A stretch of DNA of 39,982 nucleotides from Actinomycetales bacterium (GTDB lineage: Bacteria; Actinomycetota; Actinomycetes; Actinomycetales; Microbacteriaceae), in NCBI GenBank assembly GCA_015655415.1, contig JAATFB010000033.1, positions 1 to 39,982 of the forward strand, written 5' to 3'. The notes below the pieces were generated by a model. The model worked only from the letters and a program-made list of their open reading frames with translations, did no database searches and was not told the origin of the DNA. Below, one piece after another: positions 1-8,972 of the stretch (its first letter is position 1; every line of letters begins with the position of its first letter). The translations under genes and the position numbers were made by a program.

Positions 1-86
1 CGAACCGTCGTCGCACGCGCCCACCGCTGCAACTCCGACTCGTCACCCTCGAACAACCGCAAAGCCGGAGCCGGAGAATTCACCAT
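1..86 (-). CDS. IS630-type transposase, N-terminal part (cut by window edge)
   Basis: Reading leftwards from an ATG at 86, 28 codons stay open to the window edge. The peptide begins MVNSPAPALRLFEGDES and continues ELQRWARATTVR. The ELxRWARxxT pattern resembles the first helix of actinobacterial IS630-family transposases, just before their HTH domain. A ribosome-binding site GGGAG lies 8 bases upstream of the ATG, which supports a real gene start. Catalytic residues would lie outside the window, so intactness is unknown. IS630 elements insert at TA; a CTAG at 137-140 could be the junction with the lectin fragment, but this is a guess. Confidence 0.55.
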   Translation of the reverse strand, partial: MVNSPAPALRLFEGDESELQRWARATTV

Positions 87-155
87 AAGCAATTCTCCCA
101 AACCCACAACCATTCAGGAACTAACGACACGCGACACTAGGTTATAGGGGCCGGC

Positions 156-770
156 CTATGTGGCGCCGTCCCAGATGGACTGACGAGGTTTGTTATCGGT
201 GCCCTTCCAGAGCACATACTGCTTTCCATCAGCAGCGATGGCGACGGCCGGCTCTGATGCGAGTACGCCGCCTCCGAGGACATTACCGGCCGATGACCAG
301 GTGGAGCCCGTCCAGTGAGACTCCCAAAGCCCGTTATCGCCACCACGCCAGAAGACGTGCGCCGCACCGCTAGGGTCCATTGCCGCGGTCAATGCGGCCC
401 CCGGTCCTACATTCGCACCAAGGCCGTATGGGCCCCGCCAGTTGCTTCCGTCCCAGATGGTCTGCCAGAGGTGGTTGTCGTTGCCCTTCCAGAAAACGTA
501 TTGCTTGCCGTCGGTCCCGACTGCTAGTCCGGGCGCAGAACTCAGCGCCCCGGCCGGCGCGGTTGGGATCGAATGCTGCGATACCCACGACCCGCCGTCT
601 CCGTTGCCCTCCCAGAGAGCGCCGTCACCGCCGCGCCAGAACAGGTAGATATTGCCGGCGGAATCCGCACCGCCGGCAATTCCGGCACCAGCACCCATGT
701 CGAGGCCCGTTGCGGCAGCAGCTGTCCATGAGCCGTTGATGAGCTTCGAGGTCCAGACGTCGGATCCAAC
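156..770 (-). pseudogene. C-terminal fragment of a secreted lectin-like beta-propeller protein
   Basis: The open frame running down to a TAG stop at 156 encodes four imperfect repeats of about 47 residues. Each has a core such as YLFWRGGDGALWE, YVFWKGNDNHLWQ, HVFWRGGDNGLWE or YVLWKGTDNKPRQ, followed by a W-x-G-S-x-W turn. The alternating FWRGGD/FWKGND repeats are typical of PLL-like or sialidase-like propeller lectins that bind glycans, usually at the C-terminus of exported proteins. There is no signal peptide and no full propeller. The 5' side is replaced by transposase-derived sequence at about 770-855. The frame can be read on to an ATG at 878, but those codons belong to the transposase scrap. 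I infer a truncated exported protein that is probably not expressed in useful form. Confidence 0.6.
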
Positions 771-858
771 GGTCTCGAGGCCCACTCGGCGACCCCTGGT
801 GACCTTCTCGGTGATCTGGCTGATCGTGTCCTTGGAGGCCCTCGCCCCCATGACCGCA
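768..858 (-). mobile_element. IS256-family (mutator) transposase remnant, about 30 codons
   Basis: Minus-strand translation gives GARASKDTISQITEKVT, then, after a change of frame, VAEWASRPLDP. In IS256 transposases these two blocks are consecutive (xVSKxTISxITDKV ... EWxxRPLDxVYPVVF). The frame change lies near 793-799. Everything outside this conserved block is missing, so it is a dead scrap that now forms the artificial N-terminus of the lectin fragment. Confidence 0.5.
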
Positions 859-1005
859 CAACACCGAAGGACCAGCACTCAAAACACCACATCCAAGGAC
901 TCGACCAGACACGCATCGCGTCGCTGACTGCGTTCAGCTCGGATCTTAGAGACATGTCGCGTTAGGATCATCAGGCCTGCGGCCTTCACATCGCGACAGC
1001 TATAC

Positions 1006-1010
1006 GGAGG
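1006..1010 (+). promoter_or_regulatory. Ribosome-binding site deciding a GTG start
   Basis: GGAGG nine bases before the GTG at 1020 fixes the start of the epimerase gene. No ATG start is available at that end of the frame. Confidence 0.75.
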
Positions 1011-1019
1011 AGATTCCAC

Positions 1020-2159
1020 GTGCCCGATTCGGTCTTAATCACCGGTGGTGCCGGTTTCATCGGGTCCCGCCTAACCAAACGGTTCGTGGACGCTGGCTAC
1101 GAAGTGACCATACTCGATTCACTGATTCCCCAGGTACATGGCGACAACCCGGAAGTTACGTCAGCGCTTCTAAAGTACGTTTCAGGCATCGCGACAGTGG
1201 TTAGAGGATCTGTCACGGACCGCCGTGTTATAGCAGATACCGTTCCGGGGCATTCAATCGTCATTCACCTGGCAGCAGAAACCGGCACTGGCCAGTCGAT
1301 GTATGAAATAGACCGATATGTTGAAACGAACCTAGGGGGAACGGCCAAACTTCTCGACTACGTTACCAACCACGAGAACGCCATTCGTCGTCTCGTGGTT
1401 GCATCGTCACGATCCATCTATGGGGAGGGTGAATACCGACGAGCAGACGGGAGCGCCGTCAATCCTCCGCACAGAAGAGATACCGATCTCGCAGCAGGAG
1501 TCTTCGACCTTTACGATCCGCAGACACATGAGGCACTCACGCTCGTCCCTACTCGCGAGTCCGCCATCCTTCACCCGTCATCGGTCTACGGCATCACGAA
1601 GCACACACAAGAAGCCTTGGTAATGACGGTAAGTGCCGCTCTCGGAATCGAGCCTGTAGCATTGCGCTATCAGAACGTGTACGGTCCGGGGCAGTCCCTG
1701 AAAAATCCATACACAGGAATTCTCTCGATTTTTTCGACGCTCATATCACAGGGCAAGGAAATCAACATCTTTGAGGACGGTGAGGAGAGCCGCGACTTCG
1801 TATACATCGACGACGTCGTGGAGGCAACTTACATCGCCGCCACCCATCCCGATGCAGCCGGGGGCACTTTCAACGTCGGCAGCGGCGTAGCCACCACCGT
1901 CCTACAGGTCGTTGAAGCACTTTTCGCGGCCTTCGGGAAACGGGTAGCGACCCGGATTTCAGGAAACTACCGACTCGGCGATATTCGACACAATGTGGCA
2001 GACATCACCTTGCTGCGCGAGCAGTTGGGCTTTACGCCCCAAGTCGACTTTCGAGAGGGCGTCAAACGCTTCGTCGAATGGGTGAAGACGGAGACCATAG
2101 AAGACAGCGGATACGAACGCTCTCTACGTGAGATGTCGGAACGCAAGCTGCTCAGATGA
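1020..2159 (+). CDS. NAD-dependent sugar-nucleotide epimerase/dehydratase (extended SDR)
   Basis: A 379-residue extended short-chain dehydrogenase/reductase. The N-terminal Rossmann motif TGGAGFIG has glycines at 9, 12 and 15, and the catalytic YxxxK is Y190-G-I-T-K194, preceded by the serine-rich segment HPSSV. Downstream blocks ALRYQNVYGPGQS, DGEESRDFVYIDDVV and RLGDIRHNVAD are typical of NDP-sugar epimerases. The overall pattern resembles proteins annotated as dTDP-L-rhamnose 4-epimerases, although the substrate cannot be fixed from sequence alone. It probably supplies an activated sugar for a surface polysaccharide in the cytoplasm. Start is GTG with a good RBS. The TGA overlaps the ATG of the acyltransferase (ATGA), so the two are translationally coupled. 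Base composition appears more AT-rich than the backbone after 7 kb, which suggests lateral origin. Confidence 0.85.
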   Translation: MPDSVLITGGAGFIGSRLTKRFVDAGYEVTILDSLIPQVHGDNPEVTSALLKYVSGIATVVRGSVTDRRVIADTVPGHSIVIHLAAETGTGQSMYEIDRYVETNLGGTAKLLDYVTNHENAIRRLVVASSRSIYGEGEYRRADGSAVNPPHRRDTDLAAGVFDLYDPQTHEALTLVPTRESAILHPSSVYGITKHTQEALVMTVSAALGIEPVALRYQNVYGPGQSLKNPYTGILSIFSTLISQGKEINIFEDGEESRDFVYIDDVVEATYIAATHPDAAGGTFNVGSGVATTVLQVVEALFAAFGKRVATRISGNYRLGDIRHNVADITLLREQLGFTPQVDFREGVKRFVEWVKTETIEDSGYERSLREMSERKLLR

Positions 2160-3283
2160 ACGGCACCGCTTGGCTGCACCTTCGACCTTTCCCATCCCGA
2201 CGGAACAGCATGAATATGTTCCGGCTCGTCTTCGCGGCCATGGTGCTCTTCGCTCACAGCTGGTACACAGCCGGCCAGGGAACCGGTCCGACCTTCGGCG
2301 ATGAGAACCTCGGTGGCTGGGCGGTCGCCGGATTCTTCGTGCTCAGCGGCTTCCTGATCACTGGTAGCCGCATGTCTCACACCGCAGGCGAGTATCTCGT
2401 GCATCGTATCGCGAGGATCTTTCCCGCATTCCTGGCCTGCCTGGCGGTTACGGCGTTGGTATTCGGTCCGATTGCACTCTACGCGCAGCATCACTCGTTG
2501 GCGGGCTACTTCTCGACCGCGCCGACTCCGTTTGAGTACATCTGGTCCAACGCCGGTCTTCATATGAACGACTACGGAATAGGGCACAGCCTTGACACCG
2601 TACCGTACAAGAATGCCTGGGATGGTTCCTTGTGGACTCTTTATTACGAATTCCTCTGTTACCTGATCATTTGGGTGGCCGGCGCGCTGGCTGCCTTCCG
2701 TAAGTCGGTCCTCCCCGTCGTGCTCGTCTGGGGGCTCTCGGTGGTGAACTACGCGTGCCTTGACTTCGCGGCCCGATTCGGCCTCGACCAGGACTTCATG
2801 CTCATGTCGCGACTTCTCCCGTACTTCCTCGGCGGATCGATCGTGTATTACGTTATCAGGCGCTTGGGCGTAAGCCCAGTACTTGGCGCAGGGAGCGTCG
2901 TTGCTGCGTTCGCGTGCATCTGCTTTATTCCGCGGTTTGGCGGACAGGCATCAGCACCATTCTTGGCATACGCGCTCATATGGTTGAGCACCCTCATTCC
3001 TCAGCCTAAATTCGTTTCTCAGAACGACGTCTCCTACGGATTCTACATCTACGCGTGGCCCATGCAACAGCTCGTTGCTGTGTTTGGCGGCGTATTGCAC
3101 GGAATGTGGCTTTACTGGCTATTGACCGTCGTATTCACGTCGCTGTTCGCCATCGCGAGCTGGTTCTTAGTCGAGCGCCCCATCCTCCGAGCCGTAAAAC
3201 GAAACCGAGTGCAAGTTCCCCAGGAAAGGTTGAACAACGACTCCGAATTGCCGGGCGCCGAACTAGCCCGCGAATCTGCCTGA
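2156..3283 (+). CDS. Acyltransferase family 3 membrane protein (surface-glycan O-acylation)
   Basis: A 375-residue polytopic membrane protein with about ten hydrophobic segments. It matches acyltransferase family 3 (OafA/YrhL type). The first membrane segment has the conserved histidine H34 in LFAHSW, followed by GFFVLSGFLITGS and the basic block HRIARIFPAF; the last segments include SYGFYIYAWPMQQ and ASWFLVERPI, all family landmarks. Such enzymes move acetyl or other acyl groups across the membrane onto exopolysaccharide, peptidoglycan or lipid-linked sugars. The ATG overlaps the epimerase stop. A second start at codon 19 (MNMFRLV) would still leave H34 and is possible. No partner SGNH domain is fused. 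Confidence 0.88.
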   Translation: MNGTAWLHLRPFPSRRNSMNMFRLVFAAMVLFAHSWYTAGQGTGPTFGDENLGGWAVAGFFVLSGFLITGSRMSHTAGEYLVHRIARIFPAFLACLAVTALVFGPIALYAQHHSLAGYFSTAPTPFEYIWSNAGLHMNDYGIGHSLDTVPYKNAWDGSLWTLYYEFLCYLIIWVAGALAAFRKSVLPVVLVWGLSVVNYACLDFAARFGLDQDFMLMSRLLPYFLGGSIVYYVIRRLGVSPVLGAGSVVAAFACICFIPRFGGQASAPFLAYALIWLSTLIPQPKFVSQNDVSYGFYIYAWPMQQLVAVFGGVLHGMWLYWLLTVVFTSLFAIASWFLVERPILRAVKRNRVQVPQERLNNDSELPGAELARESA

Positions 3284-4337
3284 TGCGGTCCAGCTGTCGC
3301 CCCCTTCCTTGACGGGGCGCACCATGAAGCGGGGTATTTCCCGGTTCCATACCGCTCGTATTGGGGTGCGATCTGCGGACGGATGACACTTCGGGGCTGA
3401 CGTTTGTAGAGGCTCTGTGCTCCCGCCTGCACCGTCATCGAGGGCCGAATGCAAAGCCGGTTGCTCGACCAGTCGCCCAATCGGCTGTGCCGCACTTGAC
3501 ATCGTCAAGGGTGCGTGGCGGCCCGCACAGAAGCGGCGATTCGTCGCGAGCTTTCGTTTCTTGAACAGTCCAATTGTGGGCTTGGCAGGGCGTTGACACG
3601 GTTGTCTATCCATGGTTTCGCCGGTCCCGCGACCTGTCTGGACGAGGTGGTAGATCGCTGGTACCAGTCGGGGGATGGCGTCGCGATTGCTCGCGCCCTC
3701 GGCGGTGCCGCGGGCGAAGTAGGCGGTCGTGGGCTCACGGATATTCGTATTCCGACGATTCTTGTCCGGTAGAGGGCCACTCAGCTCGCGGAACCTGCCG
3801 TGGCTGATACGGCGCTTCCGGCCGGCCATCCCCAACTCGGCCAGGACGGGGCTGATCCCAGCGGGCTTCGCGACCATCGTCTGTGTCTTCTCGACTGCCT
3901 CAGATCGGTGGTCCTCGGTGGCGCGACTCAGCGTCGGTTTGAGGGTGTTCGTCGCGCAAGTGAGCTCACCGCGATACCGTGCGCAACTTCCCCGCGCCGG
4001 ATCATCTCGACACTCGACAACCTCGTCCGCGGTCTACGGTCGTGAACCCGGCGGGCACTGCCCTGGCGATGTTCTCCGCGTCGAGGACGTCGACTTCCCA
4101 TTCAGTGCCGCGATCGTCGATCCGTGCACGTTGTGCTCGTGGAGGCGGACGAGTGGAATAAGCGCGGCTCGTAGAAACCTGCTCCTCGATGCCTAGCGCG
4201 ACGATCTTCCGAAGCAGGCCGCCCATTCCGGCAGTTGCTCGAATCCGAGGTGTCTGGCTGCATCGTCCGCGCCGACGGCGGCAGCCAGATCCGATCCCGA
4301 CAGCCGCCGCCGTGAACCGTCACGGGATGGTCGTCCT
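3284..4337. other. About 1.05 kb without a recognisable gene
   Basis: Short open frames exist on both strands (for example 3515-3772 + and 3263-3877 -), but none starts with a clear RBS, none resembles a family I know, and composition is uneven. I looked for fragments of IS3, IS30, IS110, IS256, IS481 and IS630 transposases and saw no convincing block. Most likely decayed DNA between the acyltransferase gene and the IS21 element. Confidence 0.5.
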
Positions 4338-4384
4338 TGACGGTGCTCAGCGAATTTCCTCAGAGTTGCTCGTCGAAGTTCCCC
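4338..4384 (+). repeat. IS21 terminal inverted repeat, istB side
   Basis: Begins TGACGGTGCTCAGCGAA and ends TTCCCC. It pairs with 6586-6632 in inverted orientation. Confidence 0.8.
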
Positions 4385-4400
4385 GGGTCGCTGGGTCAGG

Positions 4401-5183
4401 TTAGCGCAGGTTTGTGCCGGTGGTGACGCGGCGGAGTTCGTCGGCGGCGGCGTGGTGGTTGCGGAGCCGGTAGGAGGCGCCGTCGAGGGTGACGACGACG
4501 GAGCGGTGTAGGAGGCGGTCGAGCATCGCGGCGGCGACGGTGGTGTCGCCGAGGATCTCGCCCCAGGCGCCGACGGGCCGGTTCGTGGTGAGCACGATCG
4601 AGGTTTTCAGGTAGCGCTGGTTGATGACTTGGAACAGTGCTGAGGCGGCTTCGCCGGGCAGCGGGAGGTAGCCGAGCTCGTCGATGATCAGCAGTGTCGG
4701 GCCGGCGAAGAACCGCATCATGGTCGCCCACTTTCCCTCGATCGCAGCCCGGTGGCAGCGGGCGGCGAGATCGGCCGCGCTGGTGAAGTAGGTGCGGTAG
4801 CCGGCCTTCACCGCGGCGTGGCCGAGGCCGGTCGCGATATGCGTCTTCCCCACTCGTGGCGGTCCGATGAGCAGCACGTTCGTGGCGGTGTCGATGCCGG
4901 ACGCCGCGTCGTGGTCGAAGTCGTCGAGGGTGGTTCCGGTGGGCAGGTTCGCGAACCGGAACCTCCCCGCGAGGCGGCGCGCGTCGGTCGCGGTCACCTC
5001 GATCCGCAGCAGCCGTTCCAGCGCATGGGTGAGGGTCCAGCCCTCGGCCTGAGCCTGGTCGAGGACTTTCGGCAGCGCGTCGGCGGCGTCGGCGAGCTTC
5101 AGGTCTGTGAGGTGGTTCCGTAGCTGCTGGTAGGTGCTCGCCGCAGCCTTCGTGGTCATCTTCGTCGTGTCGGTGATGGTCAT
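4401..5183 (-). CDS. istB: IstB-like ATPase, IS21 helper of transposition
   Basis: A 260-residue AAA+ ATPase of the IstB/DnaC type. Walker A is GPPRVGKTH near residues 107-115, Walker B is LLIIDELGYLPLPGEA, and sensor I is VLTTNRPVGAWGEILGD. It regulates the IstA transposase and remodels target DNA during IS21 transposition. The ATG overlaps the istA stop codon (CGATGA), the usual coupling in IS21 operons. Length and all ATPase motifs are normal, so IstB itself looks functional even though istA is disrupted. Confidence 0.92.
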   Translation of the reverse strand: MTITDTTKMTTKAAASTYQQLRNHLTDLKLADAADALPKVLDQAQAEGWTLTHALERLLRIEVTATDARRLAGRFRFANLPTGTTLDDFDHDAASGIDTATNVLLIGPPRVGKTHIATGLGHAAVKAGYRTYFTSAADLAARCHRAAIEGKWATMMRFFAGPTLLIIDELGYLPLPGEAASALFQVINQRYLKTSIVLTTNRPVGAWGEILGDTTVAAAMLDRLLHRSVVVTLDGASYRLRNHHAAADELRRVTTGTNLR

Positions 5184-6495
5184 CGGAGGGTGTTCCTGTT
5201 CTTCGCGGCCTGCTCGTAAGCGGCCAGACTGATCACGGTCGTGGTGGGCTGTTCGGTGCCGGTGAGCACCTGCGCGGCGCGCAGCGCCGCCGCCCCGGGT
5301 GGGATGCGTTCCTTGCGGCGATGCGGGCGGCCCGGCGGCGCCGACGCCATCGCGATCGCTTCGACGGCGGTGACATGCCCGGTGTCGCGGATCGCGACGC
5401 CGAGGCCGGGTTCGGCAACCCGGTGCCGGGCGACGACTGTCCCCGACGCAGTGGCGATGTCGATCATGTCGGCGCCGAGCCGCTGCCGAACCTCAACTCT
5501 CGCGGCGGCGAGTTCGGGTGGGACGGAGTAGCGGTTCCCGCGCCAGTCGATCAGCGCCTGCCGTGTCGCGGTGCGTTCCTCGGTGATGATCACCGGGAAC
5601 ACGATCGGCGGCAGCGGACGCAGCCGCTCCGCGGCGAACATCGCCCTCGCGGTCGTCTTCCCCGTCTCCGTCGGGGCCGCTCGTCCTGCCCTCGCGCGAA
5701 CACCTCGACAGAAGCTTGTGCCTGCTCGAGGGTGAGCTCGTCGGGCAGGGTGCGCCACCAGCGTTGCGCGGCGGTGTGGTTGTTCTTCTCGACCACGCCC
5801 TTCCGGTTCCCCGATCGCGGCCGGCAGACCACGGGCTGGACGCCGTGGTGCTTCGCGAACCCCGCGAACATCGATGTGAGATCCCCGGTAACTGGGTCCA
5901 GGACGGTTCGCATCCGATCGAACCGCCAGACTCTCGTCACGCCGCCGAGAAGCGCGAGCAGGGTCGTCATCGCGGCCAGCAGATGCGGGATATCCATCGA
6001 CGGGGAGATCACGCCCCGCCAGACCCCGGAATGCGCGAGCGATCCGACCAGCAAGAACGCCTTCTTGGTTGGGAACCCCCAGTGTCCGGGCGGATCGGGC
6101 AGCTCGAGCCAGTCGAACTGGGTCTCCTCGCCGGGCGGGTGCTCGATGATCGCGTTCGCACGTTTCGTGACGTGCGCGCAGGCCGTGCACGCCGGCCGCA
6201 GCCCGCGGGCGCGGATCTGCCTCGTCAACGTCGGATACGACCCCTCGAAGCCCAGCGGACGCAGCTCGTCGAGCAGCGTCGCTGCCCATAGGTGCGGGTC
6301 CTCGATCAGCCTCGCGGTGACGTAGTCGACGAACGAGTCCGGCGCGGCGCGTTCACGCCGCCCAGTAACCCGCTCACCGTTCAGGTAAGCGCGGATCGTC
6401 TTGCGGTCATGGTGGGCGCGGCGGGCGATCTCGCTGATCGTCATCCCCTGCCGTTTCAGAGCGTGGATGTCCACGCTGCTCCTCTCTGAAAGCAT
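5180..6495 (-). pseudogene. istA: IS21 transposase IstA, one-base frameshift
   Basis: The first frame, from ATG 6495 (RBS GGGAGG ten bases upstream), gives the N-terminal HTH (GMTISEIARRAHHDRKTI) and the DDE integrase core (GEETQFDWLE, FDRMRTVLDP, HHGVQPVVC, GVVEKNNH). At EVFARGQDERP it runs out of frame. The remaining C-terminal part (PTETGKTTARAMFAAERL ... AAYEQAAKNRNTLR) continues in another frame to the TGA at 5180. Adding one base at the GGGG run 5673-5676 would restore a continuous reading of about 439 residues. The cause may be a deletion, a sequencing error in a G run, or, less likely, programmed slippage. Confidence 0.88.
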
Positions 6496-6585
6496 GAGAA
6501 GAGGGCCTCCCTTGGAAGCTGGTGTGTGGTCAGAGACCACCAGCATCGAGGGAGGCCCGCCTCATGCGACGGAGCGACCCACGGC

Positions 6586-6632
6586 GGGGAATTTCGATGA
6601 GCAGAAGTGGGGAACTTCAGTGAGCGCCGTCA
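6586..6632 (-). repeat. IS21 terminal inverted repeat, istA side
   Basis: Read on the minus strand it begins TGACGGCGCTCACTGAA and ends TTCCCC, the inverted partner of 4338-4384. Confidence 0.8.
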
Positions 6633-6771
6633 TACTGATGGGTCGCGTCGCCTCGGCAGGCGATTACGCAGCGATGACCGGGCCGAGGCGCCAACAACCG
6701 CTGCTCCAGTCGGTGTTGGGGTCAAGAGGAAGCACCACCGGCAATACCCCAAATGACCTCAGCGAGCTGCC

Positions 6772-7018
6772 TCAATCGATGCACTCAGCCGCGAAGAACA
6801 CGTTTGCGGCCTTGATGACTGTCTCCTCGCTTCCGCATCGGTCGTCACGCCGAGGCGTTGGCAGGCGTCAGCCTTTCGATGACGCCAGCCCGCGACATCT
6901 CTGGCCCCAAGCCGAGTAGGCGAGCGACGGGTACCACGGCGCTCATCGGGTTCGCATGCACCTGCTTCGTTTCGCCGAGCACGCGCTCACGTACTTCCGG
7001 GCTGTACTCCTGGTTCAT
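6772..7018 (-). pseudogene. IS3-family OrfA remnant with internal deletion
   Basis: From ATG 7018 the translation starts MNQEYSPEVRERVLGETK, typical of the HTH start of IS3-type OrfA proteins. It continues through a diverged PVARLLGLGPEM stretch to a stop near 6850. In another frame further down comes ETVIKAANVFFAAECID and a TGA at 6772. This matches the OrfA C-terminus (E-x-L-K-A-A-S-V-F-F-A-x-E-L-D). The HTH recognition helix and leucine zipper between them are missing. No orfB domain is recognisable further downstream. Confidence 0.6.
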
Positions 7019-7096
7019 CACGTTCCATTCCGCTTAAAGAACAGAACGGCAGCCAGGCCAATTCATACGGACCCGCGACGCGTCGGTGGATCGAAG

Positions 7097-8446
7097 CTAA
7101 GACGATGCCTTCGGCGGACGCACCGCCTTCTGCACCATCGAATGGATCTGGCCGTAGTCCGGATCCGCCGGATCGACCGTCGGCGGCACCAGCTCGAGGT
7201 TCTGCACAGGCAGCTTGCGCGTCTTCATGCCGAGATCCGCGAAATAGCCGAGCATCGACTGCGGGATGTCGGTCTTGACCACCTGCTGACCCGCCTTTGC
7301 GATGTCCTGGAACTTCGTGGCCACGGTGACCGGCGTGAACTGCTTGAGGATGGCGTCTTCCAGCTCGCGCTGTCGGGCCATGCGGTCGTAGTCGCTCGTG
7401 GACTCACGAGAGCGCGCGTACCACTGAGCGGTGTACCCGTTCATGTGCTGCACGCCGGGATAGATCCAGCCGGTCACGCCGTTGCCCTGAGCGTCGCCGC
7501 CGATGGGCAGCTTCTCCTTGACGTCGATCGTGACGCCCCCCAGTGCATCCACCAGCTGCTGGAACCCGTCCATGTCAATGAGCACGTAGTACTGGATCTT
7601 CAGGCCGGTCACGCCCTGAAGGGCGTCCCGCATCGCCTCGATCCCCGGCTCACTGTTCTGCTTGGTGGCATCGGGATAGAGCTTCGACTTGTACAGCTCG
7701 ACCTCCGTGTAGATGGAGTTCAGCTGGCAGACGTCCACGTCGCAGGTGTCGTTGTAGCCATAGCCGTTGGGGTAGAGCTTCTGCATCGGTGAGCCGTCGC
7801 TGAAAGGCACCGGGTCGAGGTCGCGCGGCACACCGATCGAGACCGCCTTGCCGGTGTTCGCATCGATGCTGAGCACCGACATGCTGTCGGGACGCATGCC
7901 CTCGCGTCCCGGCCCCGCATCGCCGCCGAGCAGCATGATGTTGTAGCGTCCGTCGACGGGCGGTTCGGAGGCCGCCGCCGAGAAGATGCCGGAGAGCGCG
8001 CCTCGCGCCGACCCGGCGAGGACTGCGCCGTAGGCCGCCGTGCCGGAGACCGCGACGAGCAGCACGACGGCGAAGGCCGCGATGCCTGCCCTGGCCGACG
8101 GACGCGCCTTCACCAGGCGAACCAATCGCAGCGTGTCGAGGGTCAGCACGATCCAGAGGAGAGCGTAGAGAACGAGGACGACCTGCAGCACCGACAGCGC
8201 CAGCGTCTGGGTGAAGAAGCCGACCACCGCGGTCGGCTTGATGAGGTAGACGACGACGATGGTGATCACCGCGAGCCACAGGATCAAGGTGGTCACGAGG
8301 CCGAACCGGCCCAGTCTGCGATTTCCGGCCAGCACCTGGGCGCTGCCGGGAATCAACAGATTGAGCACGACGAGCCACCATCCCCGTCGTGTCATCACGT
8401 CGCGGGATCCGGTGTTCGGGTAACGGATCGGATTGGCGATGGTCAT
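7097..8446 (-). CDS. LytR-CpsA-Psr (LCP) family cell-wall glycopolymer ligase
   Basis: 449 residues. A cytoplasmic N-terminus is followed by about four hydrophobic segments (residues 25-160), then an extracellular LCP domain. LCP landmarks are [21 protein letters not shown], the arginine-bearing [27 protein letters not shown], and [19 protein letters not shown] with its phosphate-binding arginines. LCP enzymes attach teichoic acids, arabinogalactan or other glycopolymers to peptidoglycan from a polyprenyl-phosphate carrier. The several N-terminal membrane helices, rather than one, are common in Microbacteriaceae-type LCP proteins. The ATG overlaps the purE stop (ATGA), so it is co-transcribed with purK-purE. 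The neighbouring epimerase and acyltransferase fit a glycan assembly locus. Confidence 0.93.
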   Translation of the reverse strand: MTIANPIRYPNTGSRDVMTRRGWWLVVLNLLIPGSAQVLAGNRRLGRFGLVTTLILWLAVITIVVVYLIKPTAVVGFFTQTLALSVLQVVLVLYALLWIVLTLDTLRLVRLVKARPSARAGIAAFAVVLLVAVSGTAAYGAVLAGSARGALSGIFSAAASEPPVDGRYNIMLLGGDAGPGREGMRPDSMSVLSIDANTGKAVSIGVPRDLDPVPFSDGSPMQKLYPNGYGYNDTCDVDVCQLNSIYTEVELYKSKLYPDATKQNSEPGIEAMRDALQGVTGLKIQYYVLIDMDGFQQLVDALGGVTIDVKEKLPIGGDAQGNGVTGWIYPGVQHMNGYTAQWYARSRESTSDYDRMARQRELEDAILKQFTPVTVATKFQDIAKAGQQVVKTDIPQSMLGYFADLGMKTRKLPVQNLELVPPTVDPADPDYGQIHSMVQKAVRPPKASS

Positions 8447-8955
8447 AGCGATGCGTGTAGCTCTGCGTTCTTCTGGTCGACGAGATCGACGAGCCCCGCG
8501 GCATAGTCCGCGAGCCGAGCGGCCAGCGCATCGTCGCTCGTCGAGAGGATTCGCGCCGCCAGGATGCCGGCGTTCCTCGCGCCGCCTATGGCCACGGTTG
8601 CCACCGGGATCCCGGCCGGCATCTGCACGATCGACAGCAGCGAATCCAACCCGTCCAGCTTGGCGAGGGACACCGGCACGCCGACGACAGGCAACGTGGT
8701 CACGGATGCGAGCATTCCGGGCAGCGCGGCGGCCCCGCCCGCCCCGGCCACGATGACCTTGATGCCGCGGGAGGCGGCACCCTTGCCGAACGCGATCATC
8801 CTCTCGGGGGTGCGATGCGCCGAGACGACCTCGACCTCGTACGGCACGCCGAGTTCCGCGAGCGCCTCTCCCGCGGCCTTCATCGTGCTCCAGTCGGAGT
8901 CGGATCCCATCACGATCGAGACAAGGGGTGGCTCAGTGGAGTTCACGCTGGGCAT
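8443..8955 (-). CDS. purE: N5-carboxyaminoimidazole ribonucleotide mutase PurE
   Basis: 170 residues from the ATG at 8955 ([10 protein letters not shown]), the normal length for class I PurE. Signature blocks are [12 protein letters not shown], the catalytic histidine region [25 protein letters not shown], and PVVGVPV ... [22 protein letters not shown]. It converts N5-CAIR, the PurK product, to CAIR in purine synthesis. An in-frame upstream extension to 9039 would overlap purK and adds an arginine-rich stretch not seen in the family, so I prefer 8955, which is 17 bases after the purK stop. Confidence 0.95.
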   Translation of the reverse strand: MPSVNSTEPPLVSIVMGSDSDWSTMKAAGEALAELGVPYEVEVVSAHRTPERMIAFGKGAASRGIKVIVAGAGGAAALPGMLASVTTLPVVGVPVSLAKLDGLDSLLSIVQMPAGIPVATVAIGGARNAGILAARILSTSDDALAARLADYAAGLVDLVDQKNAELHASL

Positions 8956-8972
8956 GAGATCCAGGCTAGGTG

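Larger units (their letters stand above)
4338..6632 (-). mobile_element. IS21-family insertion sequence (istA frameshifted, istB intact)
   Basis: A 2295-bp element with istA and istB on the minus strand. The ends are 47-bp imperfect inverted repeats, 4338-4384 and 6586-6632; counting by eye 36 of 47 positions match. Both begin TGACGG(T/C)GCTCA and each contains two GAA-x-TTCC blocks, as expected for multiple terminal transposase sites in IS21 elements. No direct target duplication is visible: the flanks are tcgtcct on one side and tactgat on the other. This suggests either a later rearrangement or that my ends are a few bases off. Confidence 0.85.

Noticed and set aside
3515..3772. Small plus-strand frame in the gene-free stretch
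   Set aside because: No RBS, no recognisable domain and no support from neighbours; cannot be told from chance in GC-rich DNA.
6956..7792. Long plus-strand open frame of 278 codons opposite the LCP gene
   Set aside because: It is His/Arg-rich, has no family resemblance, and mirrors the codon pattern of LCP on the other strand; a shadow of GC-rich coding DNA.
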